Part shown: in pieces, positions 7,957-16,948 of the stretch
Position numbering within the stretch: position 1 is the first letter of the stretch
Layout of the letters: each line of letters opens with the position of its first letter
Position numbers and translations under genes: made by a program
The notes under the pieces: generated by a model
What the model saw: only the letters and a program-made list of their open reading frames with translations
Database searches by the model: none
What the model was told of the DNA's origin: nothing
DNA from: Variovorax paradoxus
Lineage (GTDB): Bacteria; Pseudomonadota; Gammaproteobacteria; Burkholderiales; Burkholderiaceae_C
DNA: 64,000 nucleotides
Direction: 5' to 3'
Assembly: GCF_022009635.1 (NCBI RefSeq)
Contig: NZ_CP091716.1
Coordinates: 5,415,501-5,479,500, forward strand

Positions 7957-8736
7957 TCAGGCCTCGGGCGTGCGCGTGACGGCGGGCACGAACATGTAGC
8001 CCTCGTTGCGCACCGTGCGGATCAGGTCGGCGCGCGCCTCGCCGGAGGCGAGCTTGCGGCGCAGGCGGCTTATCTGCACGTCGATCGCCCGGTCGTACGA
8101 ATCGCTTTCCGCGCCCAGCGCGTACTGCACCAGCTGGTCGCGCGTGAGCACGCGGCGTGGATGTTCCACCAGCGCGCGCAGCAGGCGGAACTCGCCGTCG
8201 GACAGGTCCACGGGCTGGCCGACCGGGTCGTGCAGCAGGCGGGTTTCGAGGTCGATGCGCCAGCCCGCGAAGTAGAGCAGCGTGGCGGGTGCGTCGCCCG
8301 ACGCGGGCTGCGCGGCGGCCGCCTGCCCGGCGGAAGGCTTGGCCGCGCGCCGCAGCACGGTGCGGATGCGCGCCAGCAGCTCGCGCGGGTTGCAGGGCTT
8401 GGCCAGGTAGTCCTCCGCGCCGATCTCCAGGCCCACGATGCGGTCGATGTCGGTGCCCACGGCCGACAGCATGATGACCGGAGGCCCGCCGATGCGCTGC
8501 AGTTCGCGCAGCGCGCTCAGGCCGTCTTCGCCGGGCATCATCACGTCGAGCACGATGAGCGCGTAGTCGGCCTGCGCAAGGCGTTCGCGCATTTCCGCCG
8601 GATGGCCGGCCCCGTCGACCTGGAAGCCGTGCTTTTCCAGGAAGGACGCGACCAGGCTGCGGATGCCGGCGTCGTCGTCGACGATGAGGATGCGGGTGGA
8701 CAGGTTCACGTTACGGCGGATCGGGTAGCGGATCAT
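7957..8736 (-). CDS. OmpR-family response regulator
   Basis: A 259-residue regulator. The receiver has the acidic triad in ILIVDDD, phospho-acceptor Asp64 (LDVMMPGEDG) and the conserved Lys in DYLAKPCNPREL. A ~25-residue Ala-rich linker leads to an OmpR-type winged helix (DLSDGEFRLLRALVEHP, DRAIDVQISRLRRKL, IRTVRNEGYMFVP). It is divergent from the kinase gene at 8918, with a TGAAAT repeat array between them. ATG 8736 or GTG 8709 could be the start; neither has an obvious ribosome site. It is closest to OmpR/PhoP-type regulators that pair with EnvZ-like kinases. Confidence 0.92.
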   Translation of the reverse strand: MIRYPIRRNVNLSTRILIVDDDAGIRSLVASFLEKHGFQVDGAGHPAEMRERLAQADYALIVLDVMMPGEDGLSALRELQRIGGPPVIMLSAVGTDIDRIVGLEIGAEDYLAKPCNPRELLARIRTVLRRAAKPSAGQAAAAQPASGDAPATLLYFAGWRIDLETRLLHDPVGQPVDLSDGEFRLLRALVEHPRRVLTRDQLVQYALGAESDSYDRAIDVQISRLRRKLASGEARADLIRTVRNEGYMFVPAVTRTPEA

Positions 8737-8773
8737 AGGCCGGGCGCCACCCGGCCCCGAAGCCCTCGTGCGT

Positions 8774-8799
8774 TGAAATGAATTGAAATACGCTGAAAT
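8774..8799. promoter_or_regulatory. Three TGAAAT direct repeats at 10-bp period
   Basis: TGAAAT occurs at 8774, 8784 and 8794, exactly one helical turn apart, in the 181-bp gap between the divergent response regulator and kinase genes. Direct repeats at 10-11 bp phase are the classical target geometry of OmpR-family regulators. It is probably the autoregulatory site for this pair. Confidence 0.6.
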
Positions 8800-8917
8800 C
8801 CGGCCGCAACAAGCGCTCTCCAGACTCGCCCACTGAAAGCCGGGAGCAGAAGATGAACACGCAAATACCGAGCCTTGCCGGCGTGACATCGATTGCCGTC
8901 CGTGCCAGCATCGCCCC

Positions 8918-11194
8918 ATGAACTCCCAAGGTACCGCGCGCCGCTGGCCCGGCCCGCCGCTGGCGCTTCAGATCACCGGCCTGCTGCTCGCGTGCCTGGT
9001 GGTGGCACAGGTCGTGACGCTGGCGCTGACCGTGCTGCTGCCGCCGGAGCCGCAGCGCCAGTGGGAGCTTGGCGACATCGCCCGCGTGCTCTCGGGCCGC
9101 GCCGCCGAAGGTCGCAACGCGAGCCTGCTGCAGCGCTCGCTGCAGGCACGCGCGCCCGAGCCCAAGGGCCAGGGCTGGCTGACATCCGAACGCTCGCGCC
9201 ACGACCTGGCCCAGCTGATGGAGCGCGACGAGACCGAGGTGCGGCTCTACTTCTTCACGCCGCTGCCCTTTGCCGGCACCACCGGACAGGTGGCCGACGC
9301 GGGAACGGCGCCGCGAGCGGGCATCCGCCAGGCATCGTTCGTGCCCACCGGCGGTGGCTTCATCCGGGTACAGATGGGCGGCCCCGGGGGCGGCATGTCC
9401 AGGATGCCTTCAGGCCCGGCGGGAGGAACGGCCTTCCCCGGAGGCCTGAGCAGCCCGGGCGGCCTTGGAGGCATGGGCGGCTGGAACGGAAGCCTCGGCA
9501 CCAGCCGCGACCCGGGCACCAACCAGGGCGGATTCCCGCAACAACAACAGCAGCAGCAATCGCAGCCGCAGCAGGCACAGGTGCCGGGCAACACGAGCGG
9601 CACCACCAACGCAGTTGTCCCCGACAACGGGACGACGAGCCAGCGCCTGCTGGCTCCCACGCCCAGTACATCGTCGGGCGACCTCACCGTGGTGCCATCT
9701 CCCGGCGCCCTGGCTCCCTCCGTTTCGGCCGCGCCCAGTGCACAGGCCTCGCCGCGCATCACCACCGCCGCGCCCGACGCGGCGCCGCCCTCATCGGCAG
9801 CCTCACCGCCTGCCACGGCCAACGCCCCCGGCTTGACTGCCGCGCCCCGGCTATCGCCCTTCACGGCACCGCTTCAGGCCGCCCCGCCCGTCATTCATTC
9901 GGCGCCTTTGGTACCTACCTTTCCGCTCGCCATCGAAAGCGCACCGACTCGCAAGGCTGCGTCGACGACCACGACCGAAGCCCCCTCCACGCCTGCCGCC
10001 CGCACACCCGCCAAGCCGGCGCAGCCCGCCGCGCGCGCGCCGGCATCCGAGCCGCCCGCCACCGCCGTGGCAACACCATCGCGTGCCACCCCGGAAGCGC
10101 CGCGCCCGTCGCCCAGTGCGCCGCAAGCGCAGCCTTCCACCGAGCCCACCGCCGACGTCGAACGGCCCGCCACGCGCGGCCTCTTCGGCCTCGCGCCCGC
10201 GCCTTTCGTCGAAGGCGACTTCATCGCCGCCGTCTACACGCGCGAAGGCAGCTGGGTGGTGGTGCAGCCGGTGCCTGAATCGTTTCCGAACGCATGGCAG
10301 CGCCGCGTGCTGCTGTGGTTCCTGATTGCCGCGGCCATCGTCGCGCCCGCGGGCTGGTGGTTCTCGCGCCGCCTGGTGCGGCCGATCACCGGCTTCGCAC
10401 GCGCCGCCGACCAGCTGGGCCGCGACCCGGCCGCGCCCGTGCTGGCACTCGAAGGCCCGGCAGAAATCGGCCGCGCCGCGCAGGCATTCAACCGCATGCA
10501 GGCGCGGCTGCGCAGCTTCGTCGACGACCGCACGGTGATGATCGGCGCCATCAGCCACGACCTGCGCACGCCGCTCACGCGGCTGCGCTTTCGCATCGAG
10601 GACGTGCCCGACGATGTGCGCGCCGGCATGCTGGAAGACGTGGAAGAGATGGAGTCGATGATCGGCTCGGTGCTCGGCTTCATCCGCGATGCGTCGGTGG
10701 TCAGCGCGCGCGAGCGCATGGACTTCGCAAGCCTGGTCGAGGACGTGGTCGAGCAGGCGGTGTTCGTCGGCAAGGACGTGCTGCTTTTGCAGCGCACGGA
10801 GCATGCGCAAGTGGAGGTCGACGTGATCGGCATGCGCCGCGTGCTCGACAACCTCATCGAGAACGCCGTGAAGTACGGCAACCAGGCGCGCGTGCGCCTG
10901 TTCACCGACGGACCCGACGTGGTGGTCGAGATCAGCGATCGCGGCCCGGGCCTGCCGCCCGATGAACTGGAGCGCGTGTTCAAGCCCTTCTATCGCACGC
11001 CGCAGGCCCGCTCCTCGCGCGCGGCAGGCAGCGGCCTGGGCCTGGCCGTGTGCCGCTCGATCGCGCGTGCGCATGGCGGCGACGTGGTGCTGAAGTCGGG
11101 CTCGCACGGGCTGCTGGCGCAGGTGCGTGTGCCGTTGGCGCTGGATGCACCGCGCCGCGAAGGGCCGCTACTGGAACACAGCGCCTCATCCTGA
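8918..11194 (+). CDS. EnvZ-like sensor histidine kinase with giant low-complexity periplasmic insert
   Basis: A 758-residue kinase with a first membrane helix (about residues 15-40) and a short structured periplasmic start. Residues ~147-411 are a low-complexity insert: first Gly/Met-rich, then a poly-Gln run near 206-215, then Ala/Pro/Ser/Thr-rich sequence. After this come a structured stretch ending in VVVQPVPESF, a second membrane helix (about 465-482) and a HAMP linker. The kinase core has phospho-acceptor His547 (AISHDLRTPLTRLRF), N box DNLIENAVKYG and G boxes DRGPGLP and GSGLGLAV. EnvZ-type kinases are usually ~450 residues, so the ~265-residue insert explains the excess. It is divergent from its likely partner at 7957. 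Confidence 0.92.
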   Translation: MNSQGTARRWPGPPLALQITGLLLACLVVAQVVTLALTVLLPPEPQRQWELGDIARVLSGRAAEGRNASLLQRSLQARAPEPKGQGWLTSERSRHDLAQLMERDETEVRLYFFTPLPFAGTTGQVADAGTAPRAGIRQASFVPTGGGFIRVQMGGPGGGMSRMPSGPAGGTAFPGGLSSPGGLGGMGGWNGSLGTSRDPGTNQGGFPQQQQQQQSQPQQAQVPGNTSGTTNAVVPDNGTTSQRLLAPTPSTSSGDLTVVPSPGALAPSVSAAPSAQASPRITTAAPDAAPPSSAASPPATANAPGLTAAPRLSPFTAPLQAAPPVIHSAPLVPTFPLAIESAPTRKAASTTTTEAPSTPAARTPAKPAQPAARAPASEPPATAVATPSRATPEAPRPSPSAPQAQPSTEPTADVERPATRGLFGLAPAPFVEGDFIAAVYTREGSWVVVQPVPESFPNAWQRRVLLWFLIAAAIVAPAGWWFSRRLVRPITGFARAADQLGRDPAAPVLALEGPAEIGRAAQAFNRMQARLRSFVDDRTVMIGAISHDLRTPLTRLRFRIEDVPDDVRAGMLEDVEEMESMIGSVLGFIRDASVVSARERMDFASLVEDVVEQAVFVGKDVLLLQRTEHAQVEVDVIGMRRVLDNLIENAVKYGNQARVRLFTDGPDVVVEISDRGPGLPPDELERVFKPFYRTPQARSSRAAGSGLGLAVCRSIARAHGGDVVLKSGSHGLLAQVRVPLALDAPRREGPLLEHSASS

Positions 11195-11208
11195 TACAGC
11201 ACGAAAAA

Positions 11209-11236
11209 AAGGGAGCAGCGCTCCCTTCTTTTTCTT
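11209..11236. terminator. Bidirectional rho-independent terminator
   Basis: AAGGGAGC, loop AGC, GCTCCCTT (11209-11227) is flanked by an A-run on the left and a T-rich run on the right. It sits between the convergent kinase and porin genes and can serve both. Confidence 0.8.
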
Positions 11237-11251
11237 CGCGTGGATCGGTCC

Positions 11252-12409
11252 TCAGAATGCGTGGCGAATGCCGAAGTCGTAGCCGGTCGACGAGCGCGGC
11301 AGGCCCGTGTAAGTCACGCCGGTGCTGCCGTAGCCCGTGGTGCTGGCCGAGACCAGGCTGCCGGTGTAGTTCACGTCGTTGCGGTTGTTCACGCGCGCGA
11401 TCGTCGCGTACAGCGCGGTGCGCTTGGACAGGTTGTGCACGTAGCCCACTGCCAGCTTGCGTGCCAGCGGGTCCTCGCCCGTGACACCGGCCGCGCCTTC
11501 GTTGTAGCGCACCTGCGAGTACGACGCGCGGATCAGGCCCGCGCCCACCGGCACCGTCGCGCCGATCAGGTAGCCGTTGTAGCTGTCGTGCGTGTTCGTG
11601 AGCGCCGTGTCGAACTTGTTCTTCACGCTCGACAGTTCGCCGAACAGCTTGACCGGGCCGAAGTCGTACGAAGCGCCCAGGTTGATGGTCTGCACTTTGC
11701 GCTCCAGCGTGGTGGTGTCCACAGCGATGCTCTGGCCCACGCCCAGCGCCACGTCCAGCGGGCCGTTGGCATAGCCGAAGCGCCCGCCCACGTAGCGGCC
11801 CGCGTTGCTGCTGGTCGCGGCCGTGGTGCTGGTGGCGCTGGTGCTGGTGTTCTCGTCGAAGGCGTACTGCAGCTGGCCGTAGAAGCCGCCCAGGTTTGGC
11901 GGCAGGAAGTAGCCCACCGAGTTGCTGGCGCGCACGTAGTTGGCGTTGTTGATGGTGGTGTTGCCGCTGACGGTGCTGATCACGTTGGTGCCGGAGCCGT
12001 TGGTGCCGAACGGGTCGAACACGGTGTCGTTCCAGAAGGTGGGCGTGTAGTCGCGGCCCAGGCGCAGTTCGCCGAAGCCACCCGACAGGCTCACGGTGGA
12101 GCGGCGGCTGAAGGTGGAGATGCCGGTGGCGCCGTCGTCGTTGGTGATGGGCGCTTCGAGCCAGAAGCTCGCGGCCAGGCCGCCGCCGAGGTCTTCGGTG
12201 CCGCGGAAGCCGATGCGGCTGGAGTTGTAGCCGGAGTTACCCAGGCTGGTCTTGCTCGACTTGATCGTGGCGCCGGTGACCGGGTCGCGCGAAGTCGCCG
12301 ACTGGTAGGTGACGGCGGCGTCGACCACGCCGAACAGCGTGACGGACGATTGGGCAGAGGCCAGGCCACAGACGGCCAGGGCAGCGAATGCCGTGAGGGA
12401 TTTCTTCAT
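11252..12409 (-). CDS. Outer-membrane porin (Omp32/Gram-negative porin family)
   Basis: A 385-residue trimeric beta-barrel porin. The signal peptide MKKSLTAFAALAVCGLASA is cleaved before QSSVTLFGVVDAAVTY, the typical first strand of betaproteobacterial porins. Other signatures are SRIGFRGTEDLGGGLAASFWLE, RRSTVSLSGGFGELRLGRDYTP and the terminal Phe (YDFGIRHAF). The Ser/Thr-rich run near residue 190 (TSTSATSTTAATSS) is probably a surface loop. A GGAGA ribosome site precedes ATG 12409. The 265-bp upstream region has no recognised operator. It forms a general diffusion channel, with selectivity unknown. Confidence 0.95.
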   Translation of the reverse strand: MKKSLTAFAALAVCGLASAQSSVTLFGVVDAAVTYQSATSRDPVTGATIKSSKTSLGNSGYNSSRIGFRGTEDLGGGLAASFWLEAPITNDDGATGISTFSRRSTVSLSGGFGELRLGRDYTPTFWNDTVFDPFGTNGSGTNVISTVSGNTTINNANYVRASNSVGYFLPPNLGGFYGQLQYAFDENTSTSATSTTAATSSNAGRYVGGRFGYANGPLDVALGVGQSIAVDTTTLERKVQTINLGASYDFGPVKLFGELSSVKNKFDTALTNTHDSYNGYLIGATVPVGAGLIRASYSQVRYNEGAAGVTGEDPLARKLAVGYVHNLSKRTALYATIARVNNRNDVNYTGSLVSASTTGYGSTGVTYTGLPRSSTGYDFGIRHAF

Positions 12410-12674
12410 TCAGTTTCTCCAGTTTCAGGTCTGATGCGGCCGCTCGGTATCGACCGGCTGTACGCATGGTTTCGTTCAATTCCGGAGGAAATTGGTAGAT
12501 CGGTTCTCCTTCGCTTCGAGTGTTGTGCGCGCACGTCAAACATGCGCGAACGCAATGAGCAAAGGCTTTTGCGCGGCCCTTCAAATTTCTCCCAATTCGT
12601 TTGAAAAGATGTGCGCATGACGAAGACGGAACTCGCAGGAGTTGCGCAATCCTTGAAGTTCGAAGGAGCCTTAC

Positions 12675-13445
12675 ATGACCACTGCCTTGCATAAAGCCCC
12701 CGCCCGTCCCCTGCTCACGCTGGCCGGCCACGGGCACACCCAGACGGAAGCCGATGCGCATGCGCGCCGCTCGTTCTCCATCGACGACGCGCAGGCGAAC
12801 AACACGGCGACCATGCTCGCCATGCAGCAGCTCACCAGCGCGTTCGGCCCCGCGTTCAGCCGCATGCACGTGCGGCAGGACTTCGTCATTCCCATGTACG
12901 AAGGCAGCGCCGTGCCCACGGCCCGCTTCGACGTGACCCTGGTGTGCGAGGCCGGCGTGTACCTGTTCGAGGTGAAGGGCTGGCGCAATGCGGTGGTCTA
13001 CCGCAAGACCTCGGCGCGCGCGCTGCCGCGCTGGTTCCTGCGCCAGCACGACCACTCGCTGGCCCGCGAGGTGAAAGACCCCGCCTGGCAGTGCGGCCGC
13101 AAGACCACGCACCTGCGCAACCTGCTGCCGCCCGACCTGCGCGTGCAGTACTTCGTGCTGCTGCCCTGCGAGGGCGTCGAGCTCGAAGGCGTAATGCCCA
13201 CCGCGGTGATCACGCCTCAAGACTTGCCGTACATCGCCCGCGTGGCGCGCAACAACGGGCGCAACGACCAGGGCTATCCGCTGCTGGACGACGCCGCGAT
13301 CGACCGCACGCTGCGGCTGCTGGACGATCTGCAGGGCGACCTGACGCTGGCCGACCACATGCGCAACAGCCGCGAAAACGGCCGCGAAAAAAGCGCGCGC
13401 GTGCACGTGCGCCCCGCGCACCCCGGCGTGCTGAATCTTCAATGA
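12675..13445 (+). CDS. NERD-domain (nuclease-related) protein
   Basis: A 256-residue soluble protein. The segment ARFDVTLVCEAGVYLFEVKG carries the NERD / PD-(D/E)xK-like signature, with Asp86, Glu99 and Lys101 as candidate catalytic residues. NERD domains are predicted nucleases or nucleic-acid-processing modules, often of unknown role. The C-terminal half (FVLLPCEGVELEGVMPTAVITPQDL) fits the usual NERD strand order, and the end is Arg/Lys-rich. AAGGAGCC (12663-12670) is the ribosome site. It stops 4 bp before the orphan response regulator gene, so the two are one transcriptional unit. Confidence 0.7.
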   Translation: MTTALHKAPARPLLTLAGHGHTQTEADAHARRSFSIDDAQANNTATMLAMQQLTSAFGPAFSRMHVRQDFVIPMYEGSAVPTARFDVTLVCEAGVYLFEVKGWRNAVVYRKTSARALPRWFLRQHDHSLAREVKDPAWQCGRKTTHLRNLLPPDLRVQYFVLLPCEGVELEGVMPTAVITPQDLPYIARVARNNGRNDQGYPLLDDAAIDRTLRLLDDLQGDLTLADHMRNSRENGREKSARVHVRPAHPGVLNLQ

Positions 13446-13449
13446 CGCG

Positions 13450-14139
13450 ATGAGTCGCATCCTGTTGGTGGAGGAAGGCCGCGAGGCCGCGTCGGTGCTG
13501 CGCGAAGAACTGCACCATGCGGGCCATGAGATCGAGCATGTCGAGGACGGCGCGATTGCGCTGCACCGCATCCTGACCGAGCCGCCCGCGCTCACGCTTC
13601 TGGACGTGGCGCTGCCGCACGTGAGCGGGCTGCAGATCCTGGAGAAGGTCCGCGCGCGCAGCGACCATCCCATCATCATGCTGACGGCGCGCAGCGACGA
13701 GGCCGACCGGCTGCGCGGCTTCGAGCTGGGCGCGGACGACTACGTGTGCAAACCCTTCTCGCCGCGCGAGGTGGCGGTGCGCGTGCACGTGGTGCTGCGC
13801 CGCTATGCGCAGCGCCAGCGCGTGACGCGGCCGCAGGTGCCGATCACCTTCGGCGCGGTGCGCGGCTGCGCGATCCTCGACGGGCACTACCTGCCGCTCA
13901 CGCGCCGAGAGTCGCTGCTGCTGCGCGCGCTGTCGCAAGAGCCCGGGCGCGTGCTCACCCGCTCGAAGCTGCTGGAGGCCGCCTTTCCCGAGGCGCTGGA
14001 CGTGAACGAGCGTGTGGTCGACACGCACATCAAGAACCTGCGCAAGAAGCTCGCTACCGTCTCGGCGGCGCACGACTGGATCCGCTCGGTGTACGGCGTC
14101 GGCTTCTCATGGGAATCGCGGGCCCGGCAGGACGCCTGA
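13450..14139 (+). CDS. Orphan OmpR-family response regulator
   Basis: A 229-residue protein with a receiver (phospho-acceptor Asp52 in LLDVALPHVSG, Lys in DYVCKPFSPREV) and a C-terminal winged helix (PLTRRESLLLRALSQEPGRVL, DTHIKNLRKKL, IRSVYGVGFSW). The usual Asp-Asp acidic pocket is Glu-Glu (LLVEEGREA). No kinase gene is nearby. It starts 4 bp after the NERD gene and ends 33 bp before lptD, so it may regulate or be cotranscribed with envelope-assembly functions. The resemblance is to QseB/PhoP-size regulators. Confidence 0.88.
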   Translation: MSRILLVEEGREAASVLREELHHAGHEIEHVEDGAIALHRILTEPPALTLLDVALPHVSGLQILEKVRARSDHPIIMLTARSDEADRLRGFELGADDYVCKPFSPREVAVRVHVVLRRYAQRQRVTRPQVPITFGAVRGCAILDGHYLPLTRRESLLLRALSQEPGRVLTRSKLLEAAFPEALDVNERVVDTHIKNLRKKLATVSAAHDWIRSVYGVGFSWESRARQDA

Positions 14140-14172
14140 AGCACGCCGGCTTCCTGGAACGCTCCTTTGCTC

Positions 14173-16566
14173 ATGAAATCACGCTGGCGCGGCTGGCCGC
14201 TGCCGTCGATGGCGCTTTCGCTCATGCTCCTGCTGCACGCCCGCAGCGCCATCGCGCAGGAAACGCAGGAAAGCTGGATCGAAGCCCCCATGACGCTGCG
14301 GCGCACGCCGCAGCTGACCGAAACCATTCCGCAGGCCGAGCGCGGCATGCGCCCCAGCTTGGTGGACGGCGACCGCATTTCCGGCCGGCCCGATCTCGAG
14401 GTGGTGGTGGAAGGCGATGCGTCGCTGCGGCGCGGCGACACCCACGTCACCGCCGACCGCCTCACCTACCAGCCGCCCGGCGACCTCGCCACGGCCACCG
14501 GCAACGTGCACCTGAACCAGGGCGGCAACGTGTACGAAGGGCCCGAGCTGCACCTGAAGGTCGAGAGCTTCGAGGGCTTCTTCAACCACGTGCGCTACAC
14601 GCTGCTGGAGACCGGCGCGCACGGCGAGGCCGAGCGCATCGACTTCGTCGACCCGAACGTTTCGGTGGCGCGGCATGCCACCTACACCACCTGCCTGCGC
14701 GAGAACTACGCCGGCTGGGTGCCCGCGTGGATGCTGAGCGCGGTGACGCTGACCACCGACAACGAGACCAACCTGGCCACCGCCACCGACGCGCGGATCA
14801 GCTTCCTGGGCCTGACCACGCCTTCGCTGCCGTCGGTGAGCTTTCCGCTGAACAACGCGCGCCAGAGCGGCCTGCTGCCGCCGGTGATCGGCTTCGACAC
14901 CACCAACGGCTTCGAGTACCTGCAGCCCTACTACTGGAACATCGCGCCCAACCGCGACCTCACGCTGTACCCCGAGATCATGAGCAACCGCGGCGTGAAC
15001 CTGGGCACCGAGTTCCGCTACCTCGAGAAGGACTACAGCGGCCAGATCCGCGTCGACGAGATGCCCAGCGATAGCCTGCGCGATCGCAACCGCTGGGGCC
15101 TGTGGGCCAAGCACGACCAGAAGCTGGACCCCAAGCCCTTCGGGCTCGATTCGCTGACCACCTCGTTCAACATCAACCGCGTGAGCGACGACGACTACTG
15201 GCGCGACTTCTCGCACACGCCCACGCTGACCTCGCGCCAGCTCACCAACGAGGCCGACCTGAACTGGACCAAGGGCGACTGGAGCGGGCAGGCGCGCACG
15301 CTCTCTTACCAGACGCTGCAATACGCGGCCTCGCCGATCACGCCCTCGTACAACCGCGTGCCGCAGGTCACTGCCAACTACAACAAGTACGACTGGCATG
15401 GCCTGGACGTGTCGGGCACGCTGGACTACACGCGCTTCCAGGTCGACTCGGCCTATGCGCCCACGCTCAACGGCATCAAGCAGCCCGATGGCGAGCGCGT
15501 GGTGGGCAACCTTCAGATCAGCCGGCCGTGGGTCGCGCCGGGTGGCTTCTTCATTCCGAAGCTGCTGCTGCATACCGCCTCCTACCAGCTCGCGTCGCCA
15601 CTGGCGGACGGCCGCACCAGCATCACCAGCGTGGTGCCGACGGTGAGCCTGGACAGCGGGCTGGTGTTCGAGCGCGACACCAGCCTCTTCGGCAGCGCCT
15701 GGCGCCAGACGCTGGAGCCGCGCGCCTTCTACGTGCACACGCCCTACCGCGACCAGAGCCAGTTGCCGGTGTACGACACCGCCGCCAACGACGTGAGCTT
15801 TGCCACGCTCTATACCGAGAACGCGTTCTCGGGCAACGACCGTGTATCGGACACCAACACGCTCACCACCGGCGTGACGACGCGGCTGATCGACCCTGTG
15901 ACCGGCGCGGAGTCGGCGCGCTTCGGCATCGCGCAGCGTTTTCGCTTCAGCGACCAGAACGTGACGCTGCCCGGCGGCACGGCCGTGACGGACCGTTCGG
16001 GCGACTTCATCCTGGGCGGGCAGGTGCACTGGAATCCGAAGTGGAGCATCGACGGCCTGGCGCAGTACAACATGGACACGGGCAAGTCGACACGCGACGC
16101 GCTCACGCTGCGCTACACGCCGGCGCAGTACCACACGCTCACCGCGGCCTTCCGCTACCAGGCGGACAGCACGACGACGGCGAACGACGGCACGAAGACG
16201 GTCGACTTCAACTGGCAGTGGCCGTTGAGCGACCTGACGGGCGGGCTGATGGGTGGCAAGTCGGCGGCGGACCCGGGGCGCTGGTATGCGGTGGGCCGGC
16301 TGAGCTACAGCCTGCACGATCGCGCGCTGTCGGACAGCCTGGTGGGCGCGGAGTACAACGCCTGCTGCTGGGTGGGCCGCATCGTGCTCGAGCGGCTGGT
16401 GACAGGCCGCGCCACGCCCGACACGCGGTTGATGTTCCAGATCCAGTTCAATGGCTTCGGCAACATCGGCTCGAATCCGACGAGCACGCTGCTGCAGAAC
16501 ATCCAGGGGTATCAGCCGCTGAACCAGTCTACGCAGCAGCCTAGCCGGTTTACGAACTACGACTGA
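14173..16566 (+). CDS. lptD: LPS-assembly outer-membrane protein LptD (or LptD paralogue)
   Basis: A 797-residue outer-membrane protein: signal peptide (cleavage after SAIAQ), a periplasmic OstA/LptA-like jelly roll (about residues 70-170: VVVEGDASLRRGDTHVTADRLTY, GNVHLNQGGNVYEGPELHL) and an LptD barrel (SGLLPPVIGFDTTNGFEYLQPYYWNIAPNRD). A Cys pair lies near the C-terminus (YNACCWVGRIVLER). Only one N-terminal-domain Cys is visible (TTCLRENYAGW). E. coli LptD has two there, so disulfide wiring may differ. With LptE it inserts LPS into the outer leaflet. In most proteobacteria lptD adjoins surA/pdxA/ksgA, but none is present here, so a second copy elsewhere is possible. ATG 14173 is preferred over the TTG at 14167. 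Confidence 0.88.
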   Translation: MKSRWRGWPLPSMALSLMLLLHARSAIAQETQESWIEAPMTLRRTPQLTETIPQAERGMRPSLVDGDRISGRPDLEVVVEGDASLRRGDTHVTADRLTYQPPGDLATATGNVHLNQGGNVYEGPELHLKVESFEGFFNHVRYTLLETGAHGEAERIDFVDPNVSVARHATYTTCLRENYAGWVPAWMLSAVTLTTDNETNLATATDARISFLGLTTPSLPSVSFPLNNARQSGLLPPVIGFDTTNGFEYLQPYYWNIAPNRDLTLYPEIMSNRGVNLGTEFRYLEKDYSGQIRVDEMPSDSLRDRNRWGLWAKHDQKLDPKPFGLDSLTTSFNINRVSDDDYWRDFSHTPTLTSRQLTNEADLNWTKGDWSGQARTLSYQTLQYAASPITPSYNRVPQVTANYNKYDWHGLDVSGTLDYTRFQVDSAYAPTLNGIKQPDGERVVGNLQISRPWVAPGGFFIPKLLLHTASYQLASPLADGRTSITSVVPTVSLDSGLVFERDTSLFGSAWRQTLEPRAFYVHTPYRDQSQLPVYDTAANDVSFATLYTENAFSGNDRVSDTNTLTTGVTTRLIDPVTGAESARFGIAQRFRFSDQNVTLPGGTAVTDRSGDFILGGQVHWNPKWSIDGLAQYNMDTGKSTRDALTLRYTPAQYHTLTAAFRYQADSTTTANDGTKTVDFNWQWPLSDLTGGLMGGKSAADPGRWYAVGRLSYSLHDRALSDSLVGAEYNACCWVGRIVLERLVTGRATPDTRLMFQIQFNGFGNIGSNPTSTLLQNIQGYQPLNQSTQQPSRFTNYD

Positions 16567-16585
16567 GGGCTCTTGTCCAGGGCGC

Positions 16586-16680
16586 GTGCACAGGCCACCG
16601 GGTACTCCCCTCCGCGAATGTCCCCCGGCCTGCGGCCTCCTCCTTTATTTCGCTGCGGGGAGCACCCGGCGCCCTGCGCA
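16586..16680 (+). repeat. ~95-bp repeat with imperfect terminal inverted repeats, copy A
   Basis: It begins GTGCACAGGCCACCGGGTAC and ends in the near complement ACCCGGCGCCCTGCGCAC. The ~25-bp ends pair with about three mismatches. The same ~95 bp recurs in inverted orientation at 17279-17373 with about two differences. It is non-coding and looks like a REP/MITE-type dispersed palindromic element. Confidence 0.75.
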
Positions 16681-16850
16681 CAACGAGCGCCGTCGCTGCT
16701 TTGCTCGATTTGTTGGCGGTCGGCAGGACTTCATGCCGCGCGGATCGGCTATTTCGCGGAGTTCTTCTCTAGAGTGAATGCCCCTGTCACTCGGCACCCC
16801 ACCAAGGGGAGAAGAAAGGCGCAACACACCCACTACACAGATGTTTGAAG

Positions 16851-16948
16851 GCTGCTTGCCTCGCGGCAGGTCGTCGGTGCGAAAGCAGCGATGCAAATGC
16901 GAGGTATCAAAAGGCGACGGCCGGGGTGTTACTAGCACCCCGACCGTC
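16851..16948 (+). ncRNA. Structured leader RNA candidate upstream of the 86-residue gene
   Basis: Two helices are visible. Outer stem GCTGCTT (16851-16857) pairs with AAGCAGC (16883-16889) and encloses a small GCC/GGC hairpin (16858-16867). A strong hairpin has GACGGCCGGGGTG (16916-16928), a 7-nt loop, and CACCCCGACCGTC (16936-16948), with one mismatch. No T-run follows the hairpin, and the ribosome site and ATG 16991 come ~25-40 nt later. This looks like a cis-regulatory 5' leader or a small RNA. No known riboswitch class is recognised. Confidence 0.45.

Noticed and set aside
16851..16948. Retron-type msr/msd for the structured leader
   Set aside because: No reverse transcriptase gene nearby, and the 86-residue product has no such motif.
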